Positions 55,557-64,000 of a stretch of DNA of 64,000 nucleotides are shown here, one piece after another. Every line of letters starts with the position of its first letter. Position 1 is the first letter of the stretch. This DNA comes from Acidobacteriota bacterium (lineage in GTDB: Bacteria; Acidobacteriota; UBA6911; RPQK01; JAJDTT01), in the NCBI GenBank assembly GCA_028874215.1, contig JAPPLF010000066.1:104038-168037 (forward strand), read 5' to 3'. A program made the translations under genes and the position numbers. The notes beneath the pieces are model-generated. The model ran no database searches. It had not been told where the DNA came from and saw nothing but the letters and a program-made list of their open reading frames with translations.

Positions 55557-56681
55557 ATGTTGACGGCAGAAGGTTGCATCGGACGGTTGGGGCGGGTCCG
55601 GCGGTTGATGGAGGAGCGCAAGTGGGATGCCCTCCTGCTCACCGACTCGAGAAACGTCCGGCACCTCCAGTCCGTGGTGGTCGATCCCGGCCATCCGGTC
55701 CTGCTCTGGATCGAACGGCAGGGGACACCGCTCCTGGCGACCGACTCCCAGGAGGCCCCCGCCCGGGCCGAGGTGGTGCCCTTCGCGAGCTATTCGGCCA
55801 AGCGGGTCCTGGACCGGCCCTGGATGGAAGCCGTGGATGCTCTGGCGCCCAGGCTCAAGGGCCGGTCGGCGCCATCCATCGGGACCGACAAGGAGGCGTC
55901 GAACGGGTTGGCGTTGGGTTTGCTGGAGGACCTCTTCCCGGCTTCGACGGTGCGGGACGCCTCTCCGGAGCTGGACGATCTGAGACGCCGGCGGGACCCG
56001 GACGAGATCGTGGTCCTGAAACGAATCGCCGCCGTGGCCGAGGCGGGCTACGTCCGGGCGCGGGAGGTATTGTCTCCGGGCCGCTCGGAGTTGGAGGTCT
56101 ACATCGAGATCGTTTCCGCCATGATCGAAAATGCCGGAGAGCCGATTCGGGTCGGCGGCGATTTTGCCACGGGACCCCGCAGCACCACGAGTGGCGGACC
56201 GCCCGTCGACCGGACGTTGGAGGCGGGGGACCTCAGCCCCTACGATCTCTTCCCCGAGTGTTGGGGATATGGCGCCGACCTCTGCAGGAGCCTCACCGTC
56301 GGGCCTCCCTCGGACCTTCAGCAGCGGGGATGGGAGATCGTCACGGCGGCGCTGGAACTGGCCGAGAGCCTGCTGGAACCGGGCCGGCCGGCGCGGGAGG
56401 CGTACGAGACGATTCGCGCGTTCCTGGAGCGGGACCCGCTTTCCGCCGGCACCTTCTGGCATCATCTGGGCCACGGAGTCGGGATGGGGGGGCACGAGAA
56501 TCCGCGCCTGGTGCCCGGCAGCCACCACGTCCTTCGACTCGGCGACGTCATCTCCATCGAGCCCGGTTTCTACAACCCTCAACTGCAGGGCGGCCTCCGG
56601 ATCGAGAACACCTACTGGCTGACGGAAAACGGTCCCCGGCGGCTCAATTCCCATCCGACGGAACTCTATCTGGGTGGGTAG
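55557..56681 (+). CDS. M24-family metallopeptidase (Xaa-Pro peptidase type)
   Basis: Creatinase/aminopeptidase P-fold enzyme. A creatinase-like N-terminal domain (residues 1-140, LMEERKWDALLLTDSRNVRHL) precedes the pita-bread domain. All five metal ligands are visible: Asp in LSPYDLFPECW, Asp in GYGADLCRSL, His in HHLGHGVGMGGHENP, Glu in VISIEPGFY and Glu in LRIENTYWL. Length is 374 aa, with no signal peptide. Its last eight bases overlap the GTG start of the transporter gene. Confidence 0.9.
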   Translation: MLTAEGCIGRLGRVRRLMEERKWDALLLTDSRNVRHLQSVVVDPGHPVLLWIERQGTPLLATDSQEAPARAEVVPFASYSAKRVLDRPWMEAVDALAPRLKGRSAPSIGTDKEASNGLALGLLEDLFPASTVRDASPELDDLRRRRDPDEIVVLKRIAAVAEAGYVRAREVLSPGRSELEVYIEIVSAMIENAGEPIRVGGDFATGPRSTTSGGPPVDRTLEAGDLSPYDLFPECWGYGADLCRSLTVGPPSDLQQRGWEIVTAALELAESLLEPGRPAREAYETIRAFLERDPLSAGTFWHHLGHGVGMGGHENPRLVPGSHHVLRLGDVISIEPGFYNPQLQGGLRIENTYWLTENGPRRLNSHPTELYLGG

Positions 56682-57648
56682 CTGGACCGCTCCGCCCTTC
56701 CTGGCCAGACACTGGTTCCTGCTGGCGTTGGCGTTGGCCGTCGCCGTCCCCGTCTATTGGCCCGAGGCCCTCCGTCCGCTCCACACCTACATCGATCCGG
56801 GTTTGAACGTCGCCGCGGTCATGCTGATCAATGGCCTGACCTTGGACGGACGCCGGATCCTCGACTCGCTGCGCCGGCCGGGCCGGGTCCTCACCGGAGT
56901 CTTCATCGGCTACGGGGTTGTCGCGGTCCTTGGCTTCGGCGCGTCGAGGCTGCTGCTGGAGACCAACCAGAGTTTGGCCCTGGGCATTCTGGTGATCAGC
57001 GCCATGCCCACCACCCTGGCCTCCAGCATCATCTGGACCCGCATGGCCCGGGGCAACGCCGCCCTGGCCCTGGTCTTGGTGGTGGCCGGCAATGGTCTGG
57101 GATTTCTCCTCACGCCGCTGATTCTCTTCCTCACCATCGGGACGTTCATGACGCTGAGCCTGGAAGAGATGATGGCGGGATTCGCGCTGGTGGTGCTCGC
57201 GCCCTTGGCGCTGGGTCAGGGACTGCGACTGACCGGAGCCGTGGTTCGCGCCGTGGATCGGCACGCCGGGACCCTGTCCGACGCATCCCGCCTCCTGATC
57301 CTGTTGGCCGTGTCCGGCGCCGTCGTCTCCGGGGTCAGCGACGTGGAAGCGGGACGAGGGGAAATGTCCGGTTGGGAGTTGGCTGCCGTCAGCCTGGCCA
57401 CTGTCGCGGTCCATGCGGCCGCCGCGGCACTCTGCTGGATCCTGGGACGAGCCCTGGGCTGGAACCGGAGAGACCGGACGGCCCTCCTTTTCTGCGGCTC
57501 TCAGAAGACCCTGCCGGCGGCCCTGTACGTTTCGACCGAGTTCCTGCCCGGTTTCGGCCTTGTCCCCATCCCCTGTGTGCTCTACCACGTCGGCCAACTG
57601 ATTCTGGACTCCTGGCTGGTGGAAGCGATTCGGTCGGGACGGAAGTAA
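56674..57648 (+). CDS. SBF-like / bile acid:sodium symporter family membrane protein
   Basis: Integral membrane transporter of the BART/SBF-like group (PF13593-like). Nine to ten helices are visible; typical segments are LNVAAVMLINGLTLD, ISAMPTTLASSIIWTRMARGN and LLFCGSQKTLPAALYVSTEF. Cargo is unknown. Length is 324 aa. The GTG at 56674 overlaps the end of the M24 gene, so peptidase and transporter are coupled. This suggests uptake or export of the peptidase's substrate or product. Confidence 0.87.
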   Translation: MGSWTAPPFLARHWFLLALALAVAVPVYWPEALRPLHTYIDPGLNVAAVMLINGLTLDGRRILDSLRRPGRVLTGVFIGYGVVAVLGFGASRLLLETNQSLALGILVISAMPTTLASSIIWTRMARGNAALALVLVVAGNGLGFLLTPLILFLTIGTFMTLSLEEMMAGFALVVLAPLALGQGLRLTGAVVRAVDRHAGTLSDASRLLILLAVSGAVVSGVSDVEAGRGEMSGWELAAVSLATVAVHAAAAALCWILGRALGWNRRDRTALLFCGSQKTLPAALYVSTEFLPGFGLVPIPCVLYHVGQLILDSWLVEAIRSGRK

Positions 57649-57777
57649 CGCACTTCTCCCAACAATAGAGTGCAGGAGCGCAGGCATCCGAGAATTTCGA
57701 ACAGCCCGTGGCAACAGTCATCACGGAATGCGGCCGTTCCCGCATCCCGGACGATTGTCCGGTGGTGCGGAGCGGCC

Positions 57778-60700
57778 TCACCTCGGAACCGGCACCAGGG
57801 GCAGCGTGGTGAAGATGCGGTTGACGACATCCAATTCCAGGGCCACTCCGGCGAACCTCCCGCCCTCCGGAGCGGTGCAACGCACCGAGCCCACGAATCC
57901 GGAAGTGTCTGATCGGGGGAACATCTCGTCGACGAATCGAGCCGCTTGGCCGTTGCCCTTCAACGTGAGCTCCCTCCGTTCGAGCACCACCCCTTTTTGC
58001 ATCAATTGGCAGGTCACCGTCATCGGCTCCGTTTCCAGGTTCCGAATCGCCGCCCCGGTGTTGATGCCGCCCACTTGGCGGCGGGCCGGAAACACGGCGG
58101 CTGCAACCGGCTGACTGGCCCCCACGCCGGCCACGCCGGACGGAGAGTCGAAGCGCAGCACCCCACCGAGGGGACCGTCGGAGACGACCTTCACCGAGCC
58201 GACCGTCAGTTTTCCGGTCCCGGCGGTGGAAACCGTCCACTCGCCCAGGGGCGGGATCTTCCCCGTCGCGAGGGTCAATGCGCCTTCGTCCGTGATTTTC
58301 AGATCGCCGGTCACCTCCACGACCGTTGCGGCCTCCACGAGACGGCCTTGGGGATCGTGAAAATAGATAGCCGGACGGACGGCGGCCGCACCCACGTTCA
58401 CCAATACCAGGTCGGAGGTGATGGCATCTCCGGCGGCGAAGTGCGCGAAGTGCAGGTTGGTGTCCTGATGAACATCCCCCACCGGTATCAGAGGCAGCGT
58501 GGTGAAGATGCGGCTGCCGGCGTCCAGCTCCAAGGCCACTCCGGTGAACTTCTTGCCCGGAGGAGCGGCGCATCGCACCGAGCCCACGAAGTCGGATGTA
58601 TCGGTGTCCGGAAACAACTCGTGGATGAACTGCGCTTTCTGGCCGTCGCCCTCGAGCTTGATCTTCGCCGTCTCCAACACTTCGCCCCCTTGCATCAACC
58701 GGCAGGTCACCGTCATCGGTTCCGTTTCCGGGTTCCGAATCGCCGCCCCGGTGTTGATGCCGCCCACTTGGCGGCGGGCGGGGAAGACGGCATCGTTGAC
58801 GGGACGTCCTGCCCCCACGCCGGCGACGCCGGCCACCGAGTCGTTGAAGCGCAGGACTCCGCCGATGAGACCGTCGGAGATCACCTTCACCGAGCCGGTC
58901 ATCAACGGCCCTCGTCCGTGGGTCGGGATCGTCAACTCGCCGGAGGACACGATCGCCGCCGTGACGCCTCCGTCCACCGTGGTCTCGAGATCGTCAGTCA
59001 CGTCCACCACTTGACTCGGGTCGATGAGTTTTCCCATCGGATTGTAGAAGTAGACGGTCGGGGAGATTGTCGAGGGGGCGACATTCACCAGCACCAGATC
59101 GGAGGTGGTCGACTGGTCGTTCCATACGCCGTTGGCAAAATGCGAAAATTCCTTGGTGATCCGGGGTCCGACACTGGTGGTGAGCCGGGATCTTCCGCCT
59201 GTGATGAGGGCCCAATGGTCGACCACCTCATCGCGCTGCCTCGCATGTAGATCCAGCAGACTCCCGGAGGGAGCCTGACCCGCCTCCAGCAAATAGACGA
59301 ACCCGGCGTTGAAGTCCTTTTGCGACTGTGCCGCGCTTGGTTTCCTCGGGCCTTCGGCCGCGATGATCTGCTCGATTGAAATGGTCTCTTTTTCTGCCCT
59401 GTACGTGGGTCTCCTGCCGTCCACCGGCTTCGGGTTGCGCAGGATGAACAGATCCGGAACTTCGCTCGCCGCCGCCAATCCCATGAGATAGAGGTCGAGC
59501 CAGGAGAAGGCGAGGTTGCCCCATCGGCCGAATTCGGACGTGTACGTGCCGTCCCCGTTGTCGCGCCAATAAAAACCGCCCAGAACCGAAAAGCCGAAAT
59601 CCGCCGGATTGCCGGGGGGATGGAATGCTGCCGGCGTATGAAGCCAACGCGGCCAGTGGGGACCTTCGGACAACTGCTGGCGCTGCCCGTCCCTGTCGTA
59701 CGAGACAAAAGCACCCCAAGTGTGCGCAACTTCGTGGGTGAAGATGTACTTGGCGCCTCTGAACGGGCGGTTCCTTCTCGCATCGAAGACATTGTGAGAC
59801 TGCATCCACAGGACATTGCACATTTGGCCCTTGACACGACTTTCGCCACACGGCAGATGGGACGAAGGAGGACCCCGCAACCCGATTCCTTGGGCATGTT
59901 CTCCGACGGAACACCACGATTGCCCGTCTCCATCGAAGGGGGACGCGCTGTGGAAGACGAAAAGATCGAAGTTGTCCCCGAGAGCGTCAATGATGCGGCA
60001 GGAGATTTCACCAAGATCAGGCCGGCTTGGGTAATGAAATACCTCACCGGGCGTCCGCAGGACACGGCTGTCGGATTGCGACAGATCGATCGTTGCAGGC
60101 TGGGTTCCGGAGTCCGGAAACACGCCAACGATGCCATGGTCGAAACTGACGTCGACATAGCTGAACACGATTTTGCCATCGGCCCGCAAAACGGCTTGGA
60201 CTCGGGCGGGTCTCTCCGGTGGGACGTCATGCACCCAATAGTTGCTGTACGTCGTGATCCATGTCACAACCACCCGGTCCGGCCAATGTGCGACATTCAG
60301 GAGCGAGGCGTTGTACGCCCACTTGACCACATTGACGACGTTCCAGCGCACAACCGGCCAGAACAGTGGACTGATGGTCGGAGCCGTGATGAAACGGTTG
60401 GCGATTTCGCGGAGCGGCTCGCCACCCCACCAGGGTTCCCTCAGCGGTCCTCCGAAAGTCACCACGCCATGGCTGTTGACAAAAAAAGCGTCCCACCTCT
60501 GACCGGCAAAATCGAAGTCAAAGTTCTCCAGCGAAATCCTGTCCCCGTCGCCCACCGGCATTCCGATGTCTTCCTCCCACTGGAGGGCTGTGATCTCTTG
60601 GGAATACTGTCCGCCGCCGTCCGGCGTAAAGACCAGCGTTTTTCCGTTCAGGTCGAACAGGTTGGCGGGAGTGGTGTCCCCGGTCCGGAGTTCCACGAGG

Positions 60701-60873
60701 ATCTGATTGCGCGCAGTGGTCGATATCTCGTTGATTGCGTTCGTTGGCGTGTCCGAAGCGAATGCGCCGGGGACGGTCAGGGTGGCCAGGGTCAGCACGC
60801 CGGCCGTGAAGGCCTCCCAGCCGGAGGCCTTCGAAAAGAGAGTGCTCCCGATCGATTCACATGGGCGATTCAT
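57778..60873 (-). CDS. Exported HExxH protein with two copies of a C-terminal module
   Basis: A signal peptide (about residues 20-40, AGVLTLATLTVPGAFA) leads a 1031-aa protein. Residues 60-290 are beta-rich (FFVNSHGVVTFGG, VVVTWITTYSNYWV). A zinc-protease-like HEVAHTWG is at 380-387, preceded by KYIFT; the metzincin third ligand position is Val, so activity is uncertain. Residues 578-800 and 810-1030 are two copies of a module with LVLVNV, GSVKVxSDG, GVLRF, FPARRQVGGINTGAAIRN, DTSxFVGSVRC and RIFTTLPL. GGGGGGTGAG precedes the ATG. No neighbour explains it. Confidence 0.82.
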   Translation of the reverse strand: MNRPCESIGSTLFSKASGWEAFTAGVLTLATLTVPGAFASDTPTNAINEISTTARNQILVELRTGDTTPANLFDLNGKTLVFTPDGGGQYSQEITALQWEEDIGMPVGDGDRISLENFDFDFAGQRWDAFFVNSHGVVTFGGPLREPWWGGEPLREIANRFITAPTISPLFWPVVRWNVVNVVKWAYNASLLNVAHWPDRVVVTWITTYSNYWVHDVPPERPARVQAVLRADGKIVFSYVDVSFDHGIVGVFPDSGTQPATIDLSQSDSRVLRTPGEVFHYPSRPDLGEISCRIIDALGDNFDLFVFHSASPFDGDGQSWCSVGEHAQGIGLRGPPSSHLPCGESRVKGQMCNVLWMQSHNVFDARRNRPFRGAKYIFTHEVAHTWGAFVSYDRDGQRQQLSEGPHWPRWLHTPAAFHPPGNPADFGFSVLGGFYWRDNGDGTYTSEFGRWGNLAFSWLDLYLMGLAAASEVPDLFILRNPKPVDGRRPTYRAEKETISIEQIIAAEGPRKPSAAQSQKDFNAGFVYLLEAGQAPSGSLLDLHARQRDEVVDHWALITGGRSRLTTSVGPRITKEFSHFANGVWNDQSTTSDLVLVNVAPSTISPTVYFYNPMGKLIDPSQVVDVTDDLETTVDGGVTAAIVSSGELTIPTHGRGPLMTGSVKVISDGLIGGVLRFNDSVAGVAGVGAGRPVNDAVFPARRQVGGINTGAAIRNPETEPMTVTCRLMQGGEVLETAKIKLEGDGQKAQFIHELFPDTDTSDFVGSVRCAAPPGKKFTGVALELDAGSRIFTTLPLIPVGDVHQDTNLHFAHFAAGDAITSDLVLVNVGAAAVRPAIYFHDPQGRLVEAATVVEVTGDLKITDEGALTLATGKIPPLGEWTVSTAGTGKLTVGSVKVVSDGPLGGVLRFDSPSGVAGVGASQPVAAAVFPARRQVGGINTGAAIRNLETEPMTVTCQLMQKGVVLERRELTLKGNGQAARFVDEMFPRSDTSGFVGSVRCTAPEGGRFAGVALELDVVNRIFTTLPLVPVPR
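57784..58446 (-). repeat. C-terminal module copy B
   Basis: Encodes residues 810-1030 of the HExxH protein. It aligns end to end with copy A (58474-59142), separated from it by about 10 residues. The core around GGINTGAAIRN (58003-58098) is nearly identical in DNA to copy A, while the rest is more diverged. Confidence 0.85.
58474..59142 (-). repeat. C-terminal module copy A
   Basis: Encodes residues 578-800 of the HExxH protein. Its conserved core is at 58693-58791. Copies share the same order of motifs, so the module arose by tandem duplication. Confidence 0.85.
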
Positions 60874-61519
60874 CTCACCCCCCTTCGATTCCAGGATCTC
60901 GCCGGTTGAGAGTGACTGGATTGGTCGTCGCCATCGCCGTAATTCGTGCCAAGTGAATCAGGACCTTCGTACCAGCAAAGGACGGCCAGGACCTGCCCCC
61001 TGCCGCCGCCGACGGCGGCGAGGAAACCCTCCTCCGTGGAGTTCCGTAAGATTTCCCAGTCCCCGTCCGAGGATGACGGCCTTCTACCCATGACGGATTC
61101 GCCGCCGGATCTCGGGGGGCGGCGGCAAGTAATTGGAGGCCGGATCAAACAAGAGGAAGCTAGCACTCGGGAGCTTGAACCGGCTGACTTGCCACCGCCC
61201 AACTGGAGGACCGGCAGCCGCTCGGGAAGGTAGGTGGAGAGAGAGTGGAAACCACCTTGTGACGAGAACACCTGCCGGCCCATCGAAGGCTCTACTCATC
61301 CGGGGGCTCGCCGCCCCGAGTTGTCGGTGCAACTTCCGGCTGTAGACCAAGAGAGGATCAAGCAACGCCATTAAGGCATATGATACCGACCCATTCGTGG
61401 TATTATAAGGATAGATCACGTTCTGTTTGTGATAATACCGTGGTATTTTGGCCAACTGCGCGATGCCCGGCCCGTTGACCGCAAGCCGAGGCGCGCCGGG
61501 ACACCGATCAGGGGAGACA
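60874..61519. other. Long non-coding gap between divergent genes
   Basis: The 646 bp between the HExxH gene and the hybrid kinase gene hold no frame that looks like a gene. It contains a GC hairpin (GCCGCCG at 61002-61008, CGGCGGC at 61013-61019) that would be in the leader of the HExxH mRNA, and an AT-rich stretch at 61370-61450 with repeated GGTAT sites. I found no riboswitch or RNA family I could name. Confidence 0.5.
61382..61449 (+). promoter_or_regulatory. Cluster of GGTAT half-sites, probable operator of the hybrid kinase gene
   Basis: Four half-sites lie in 68 bp: ATACC (61383-61387), GGTATTAT (61399-61406), ATAATACC (61432-61439) and GGTATTTT (61442-61449). CGTGGTATT is repeated directly about 43 bp apart, roughly four helical turns. 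TGGTATTAT at 61398-61406 also fits an extended -10. Binding by the downstream OmpR-type domain is inference. Confidence 0.45.
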
Positions 61520-63874
61520 ATGGAGAAGGATTCTGACCAGATTCAGCCGGAGATCGAGGCGTTGCGGGATCGCGTTTCCAAGTTGTACGCAGCGGTGCTT
61601 CGCGCCAGCTCGAGTCTCGATCTCGCCACCGTCCTGCAGGAGGCCGTCGACAGCGCCCGCTCCCTGACCTCCGCTTGCCACGGAGTGATCACCACCGTCG
61701 ACAGGGCGGGTCACCCCCAGGAGTTCGTGAGTTCCGGCATACCGGCGGATGAGAAGCGGAATCTGGAGGTGTGGACCGACGGGCGGCGGCTTTTCGAGCA
61801 CCTCCGGGACCTTCCGGGCCCGGTGAGGATCGCGGACCTGCCCGGCTACGTCCGATCGCTGGGCTTTTCCACCGAGCTGCTGCCGTATCGGACCATGCAG
61901 GCGACACCGATGCACCATCGCGGCGCGCACGTGGGAAGCTTCTTTCTCGCTAAGACCGGGGGCGAACAGGAGTTCACGAGTGAAGACGAAGAGGTTCTCG
62001 TTCTGTTCGCGGCACAGGCGGCGACGGCGATTGCCAACGCACGGAGCTACCGGGACGAGCAGCGCGCCCGGGCCGATCTGGAGGCCCTGGTCGACACTTC
62101 GCCGGTCGGGGTGGTGGTCTTCGACGCGAAGACCGGTGATCCGGTGTCGTTCAACCGGGAGGCGAAACGGATTGTCGGGGGCCTGCAGATGCCGGGTGGT
62201 TCCGTGGAGCAACTGCTGGAGATCATGACGTGCCGCCGCGCCGACGGGCGAGAGGTCGCGCTGGCGGAATTCCCGTTGGCGGCACAGTGGCGGAACGACG
62301 TGGAGACGGTGCGCGCCGAGGAGATCGTGCTTTCGGTCCCCGACGGCCGGAGCGTGAGGACGCTGCTCAACGCGACGCCGATCCGGTCGGCGGACGGCAA
62401 GGTCGAGTCGCTGGTCGTCACCATGCAGGATCTGGCGCCGCTGGAGGAGCTGGAGCGGATGCGGGCCCAGTTTCTGAACATGGTGAGCCACGAACTGCGG
62501 ACGCCACTGATCTCGATCAAAGGCTCGACGGCCACCGTGCTGGGCACCGCACCGGTTCCGGATCCGGCCGAGATGCTGCAGTTCTTCCGGGTCATCGACG
62601 AGCAGGCCGATCACATGCGCGGCCTGATCGGCGACCTGTTGGATCAGGGACGCATCGAGGCGGGCACACTGTCGGTCTCGCCCGAGCCGGCGGAGTTGGC
62701 CGGCTTGGTAGACCAGGCCAAGAACACGTTCCTGAGCATCGGAAGCCGGCACGCGGTTCGCATCGACCTGCCGGAAGATCTGCCTCCGGTGATGGCCGAC
62801 CGGCGGCGCATCGTGCAGGTGCTGAACAACCTCTTGTCCAACGCGGCCCGGCACTCGTTCGATGCGTTTCCGATCCGGGTCGCCGCGGTGCGGGAGGGTC
62901 TCCACGTGGCGGTCTCGGTCGCCGACGAGGGCGAGGGAGTGCCGGAGGACCGGTTGCCATACCTGTTCCAGAAATACACCGGCCTCGCGGCCGGCGGCCG
63001 GGGCCGCGCCGTTACCGGGCTCGGCCTGGTCATCTGCAAGGGGCTCGTGGAGGCGCACGGAGGCCGCATCTGGGCCGAGAGCGGCGGGGTGGGCCGGGGC
63101 ACGCAGTTCATCTTCACGTTGCCGGTGGCCGAAGGAACCGGAGAGAGTGTCACCCACAGCCGTTTAACCACGAATCAGAGAGCGCAAGAGGGGGCCGGGA
63201 TCCTCGTGTTGGACGACGATCCACAGATGCTGCACTACATTCGGGACGTGCTCGCCGCGGCCGGCTACACGCCACTGGTTACAGGCGACCCGCGGGAATT
63301 GCCCGGTCTCATGCGGACGCACAAGCCCCAACTGGTCCTCTTGGACCTGCTGCTGCCCGGCACCGACGGCATTCAATTGATGGAGCGCGTCCCCGAGATG
63401 GCGGACCTGCCGGTCATTTTCATATCGGCCTACGGCAGGGAAGAGACCATCGCCAAGGCCCTGGATGCGGGAGCCGCAGACTACATCGTCAAGCCCTTTT
63501 CGCCGACGGAGTTGACGGCGCGGGTGCGGGCGGCGTTGCGGCGGGGATCCTTTCCCGAACCCTTCCAGCTCGGGGAGTTGTCCATCGGCTACGACGATCG
63601 CCAAGTCACCGTGGCCGGGCATGTCGTGGAGTTGACGGCGACCGAGTTTGAAGTGCTCCGCATGCTCTCGGAAAAGGCGGGGCGCGTCGTGGCCTACGGT
63701 TCCCTGCTCCGCCGGGCGTGGAGCGGGCGGGACCGGGGCTACGGCGACCCGGCGTTGGTGCGCGCGGTGGTCAGGAGGCTTCGCCGCAAGCTGGGGGACG
63801 ACGCGGCCGACCCAACCTACATCTTCAACGTGCGCGGCGTCGGCTATCGCATGTCCGGACCGGGCGACCCATAG
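61520..63874 (+). CDS. Single-polypeptide histidine kinase, receiver and OmpR-type DNA-binding protein
   Basis: A 784-aa fusion that contains a whole two-component system. Order: GAF (about 36-178), PAS (186-305), HisKA with phospho-accepting His324 in MVSHELRTPL, HATPase with NNLLSNAARHS, DEGEGVP and GLGLVICK, receiver with phospho-Asp609 in VLLDLLLPG plus Lys658 in VKPF, then an OmpR/KdpE-like winged helix (683-779) ending YIFNVRGVGYRM. There is no membrane helix, so the signal is cytoplasmic, probably sensed by GAF or PAS. AGGGGAGACA precedes the ATG. It is alone on its strand here. Confidence 0.93.
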   Translation: MEKDSDQIQPEIEALRDRVSKLYAAVLRASSSLDLATVLQEAVDSARSLTSACHGVITTVDRAGHPQEFVSSGIPADEKRNLEVWTDGRRLFEHLRDLPGPVRIADLPGYVRSLGFSTELLPYRTMQATPMHHRGAHVGSFFLAKTGGEQEFTSEDEEVLVLFAAQAATAIANARSYRDEQRARADLEALVDTSPVGVVVFDAKTGDPVSFNREAKRIVGGLQMPGGSVEQLLEIMTCRRADGREVALAEFPLAAQWRNDVETVRAEEIVLSVPDGRSVRTLLNATPIRSADGKVESLVVTMQDLAPLEELERMRAQFLNMVSHELRTPLISIKGSTATVLGTAPVPDPAEMLQFFRVIDEQADHMRGLIGDLLDQGRIEAGTLSVSPEPAELAGLVDQAKNTFLSIGSRHAVRIDLPEDLPPVMADRRRIVQVLNNLLSNAARHSFDAFPIRVAAVREGLHVAVSVADEGEGVPEDRLPYLFQKYTGLAAGGRGRAVTGLGLVICKGLVEAHGGRIWAESGGVGRGTQFIFTLPVAEGTGESVTHSRLTTNQRAQEGAGILVLDDDPQMLHYIRDVLAAAGYTPLVTGDPRELPGLMRTHKPQLVLLDLLLPGTDGIQLMERVPEMADLPVIFISAYGREETIAKALDAGAADYIVKPFSPTELTARVRAALRRGSFPEPFQLGELSIGYDDRQVTVAGHVVELTATEFEVLRMLSEKAGRVVAYGSLLRRAWSGRDRGYGDPALVRAVVRRLRRKLGDDAADPTYIFNVRGVGYRMSGPGDP

Positions 63875-64000
63875 ACCGCGTTTCTCGCCGGGGCCGGGTG
63901 GGGCAGCCGGTCACCGGAACCGCCGACCCGGACTCCGATGGCCACGCCGGGTCCGTACGATGACTGGCTGTAGGAGCAGAACCAGGTCAGCACGCGGTCG

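Noticed and set aside
60874..61380. Riboswitch in the leader of the HExxH gene
   Set aside because: A strong GC hairpin exists, but no match to the cyclic-di-GMP, cobalamin or other cores I can recall.

Overview
This 64 kb window is GC-rich, densely coded bacterial chromosome with no plasmid, phage or transposon signature. The most likely source is the Acidobacteriota. The evidence is a VWA protein of the acidobacterial VWFA-related type, a SUF-only Fe-S assembly operon, Tat-exported propeller proteins, a secreted ankyrin-repeat protein, and a base composition that keeps long antisense frames open. This placement is inference from protein style; no 16S rRNA is present.

Layout. 1-6.7 kb: mnmG (3' end cut by the window edge) with a small unknown gene upstream, then a methylmalonyl-CoA mutase catalytic subunit, moeA, moaC and a VWA protein. 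6.8-13.2 kb: a complete sufR-sufB-sufC-sufD-sufS-sufU-sufT operon behind a promoter that carries a likely SufR operator. 13.3-17.1 kb: glmS and a convergent ppiD-like periplasmic foldase. 17.3-22.9 kb: the rod-shape cluster mreB-mreC-mreD-mrdA-rodA. 23-31 kb: rng, mazG, a zinc dehydrogenase, a DUF1844 protein, a PhnP-like hydrolase, ribF, gatC and gatA, many joined by ATGA, TGATG or TTGA overlaps. 31-35.1 kb (minus strand): an arginine operon headed by an unrecognised P-loop protein, then argC, argD and argB. 35.2-39.05 kb (minus strand): gltX, a glycosyltransferase, pdxJ and rsmI. A tRNA-Leu(UAA) follows at 39.3 kb.

39.4-50 kb is more accessory. It holds a Tat-exported propeller protein with a sugar epimerase and a DegT aminotransferase, a secreted ankyrin protein, a thioredoxin-like [2Fe-2S] ferredoxin, small unknowns, an outer-membrane protein coupled to a CMD-family protein, and a DUF3604/PHP-type protein. 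The SRP RNA gene lies at about 49.9-50.0 kb. 50.2-55.4 kb (minus strand) is a six-gene operon running tdh, kbl, an SDR, an amidohydrolase, a 92-residue unknown and a HpcH-type aldolase; it begins with threonine-to-glycine conversion. 55.6-57.6 kb carries an M24 peptidase overlapping an SBF-like transporter. 57.8-60.9 kb encodes a large exported HExxH protein with two copies of an undescribed C-terminal module. The window closes with a single-polypeptide histidine kinase, receiver and OmpR-type DNA-binding protein, preceded by a cluster of GGTAT half-sites.

The best candidates for new biology are the one-piece phosphorelay transcription factor with its putative own operator, the duplicated module in the HExxH protein, the P-loop protein overlapping argC, and the threonine operon with its unexplained downstream genes. 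Smaller signals are extended -10 promoters placed so close to start codons that mRNAs such as gltX should be leaderless, and REP-like palindromes shared between distant intergenic regions.
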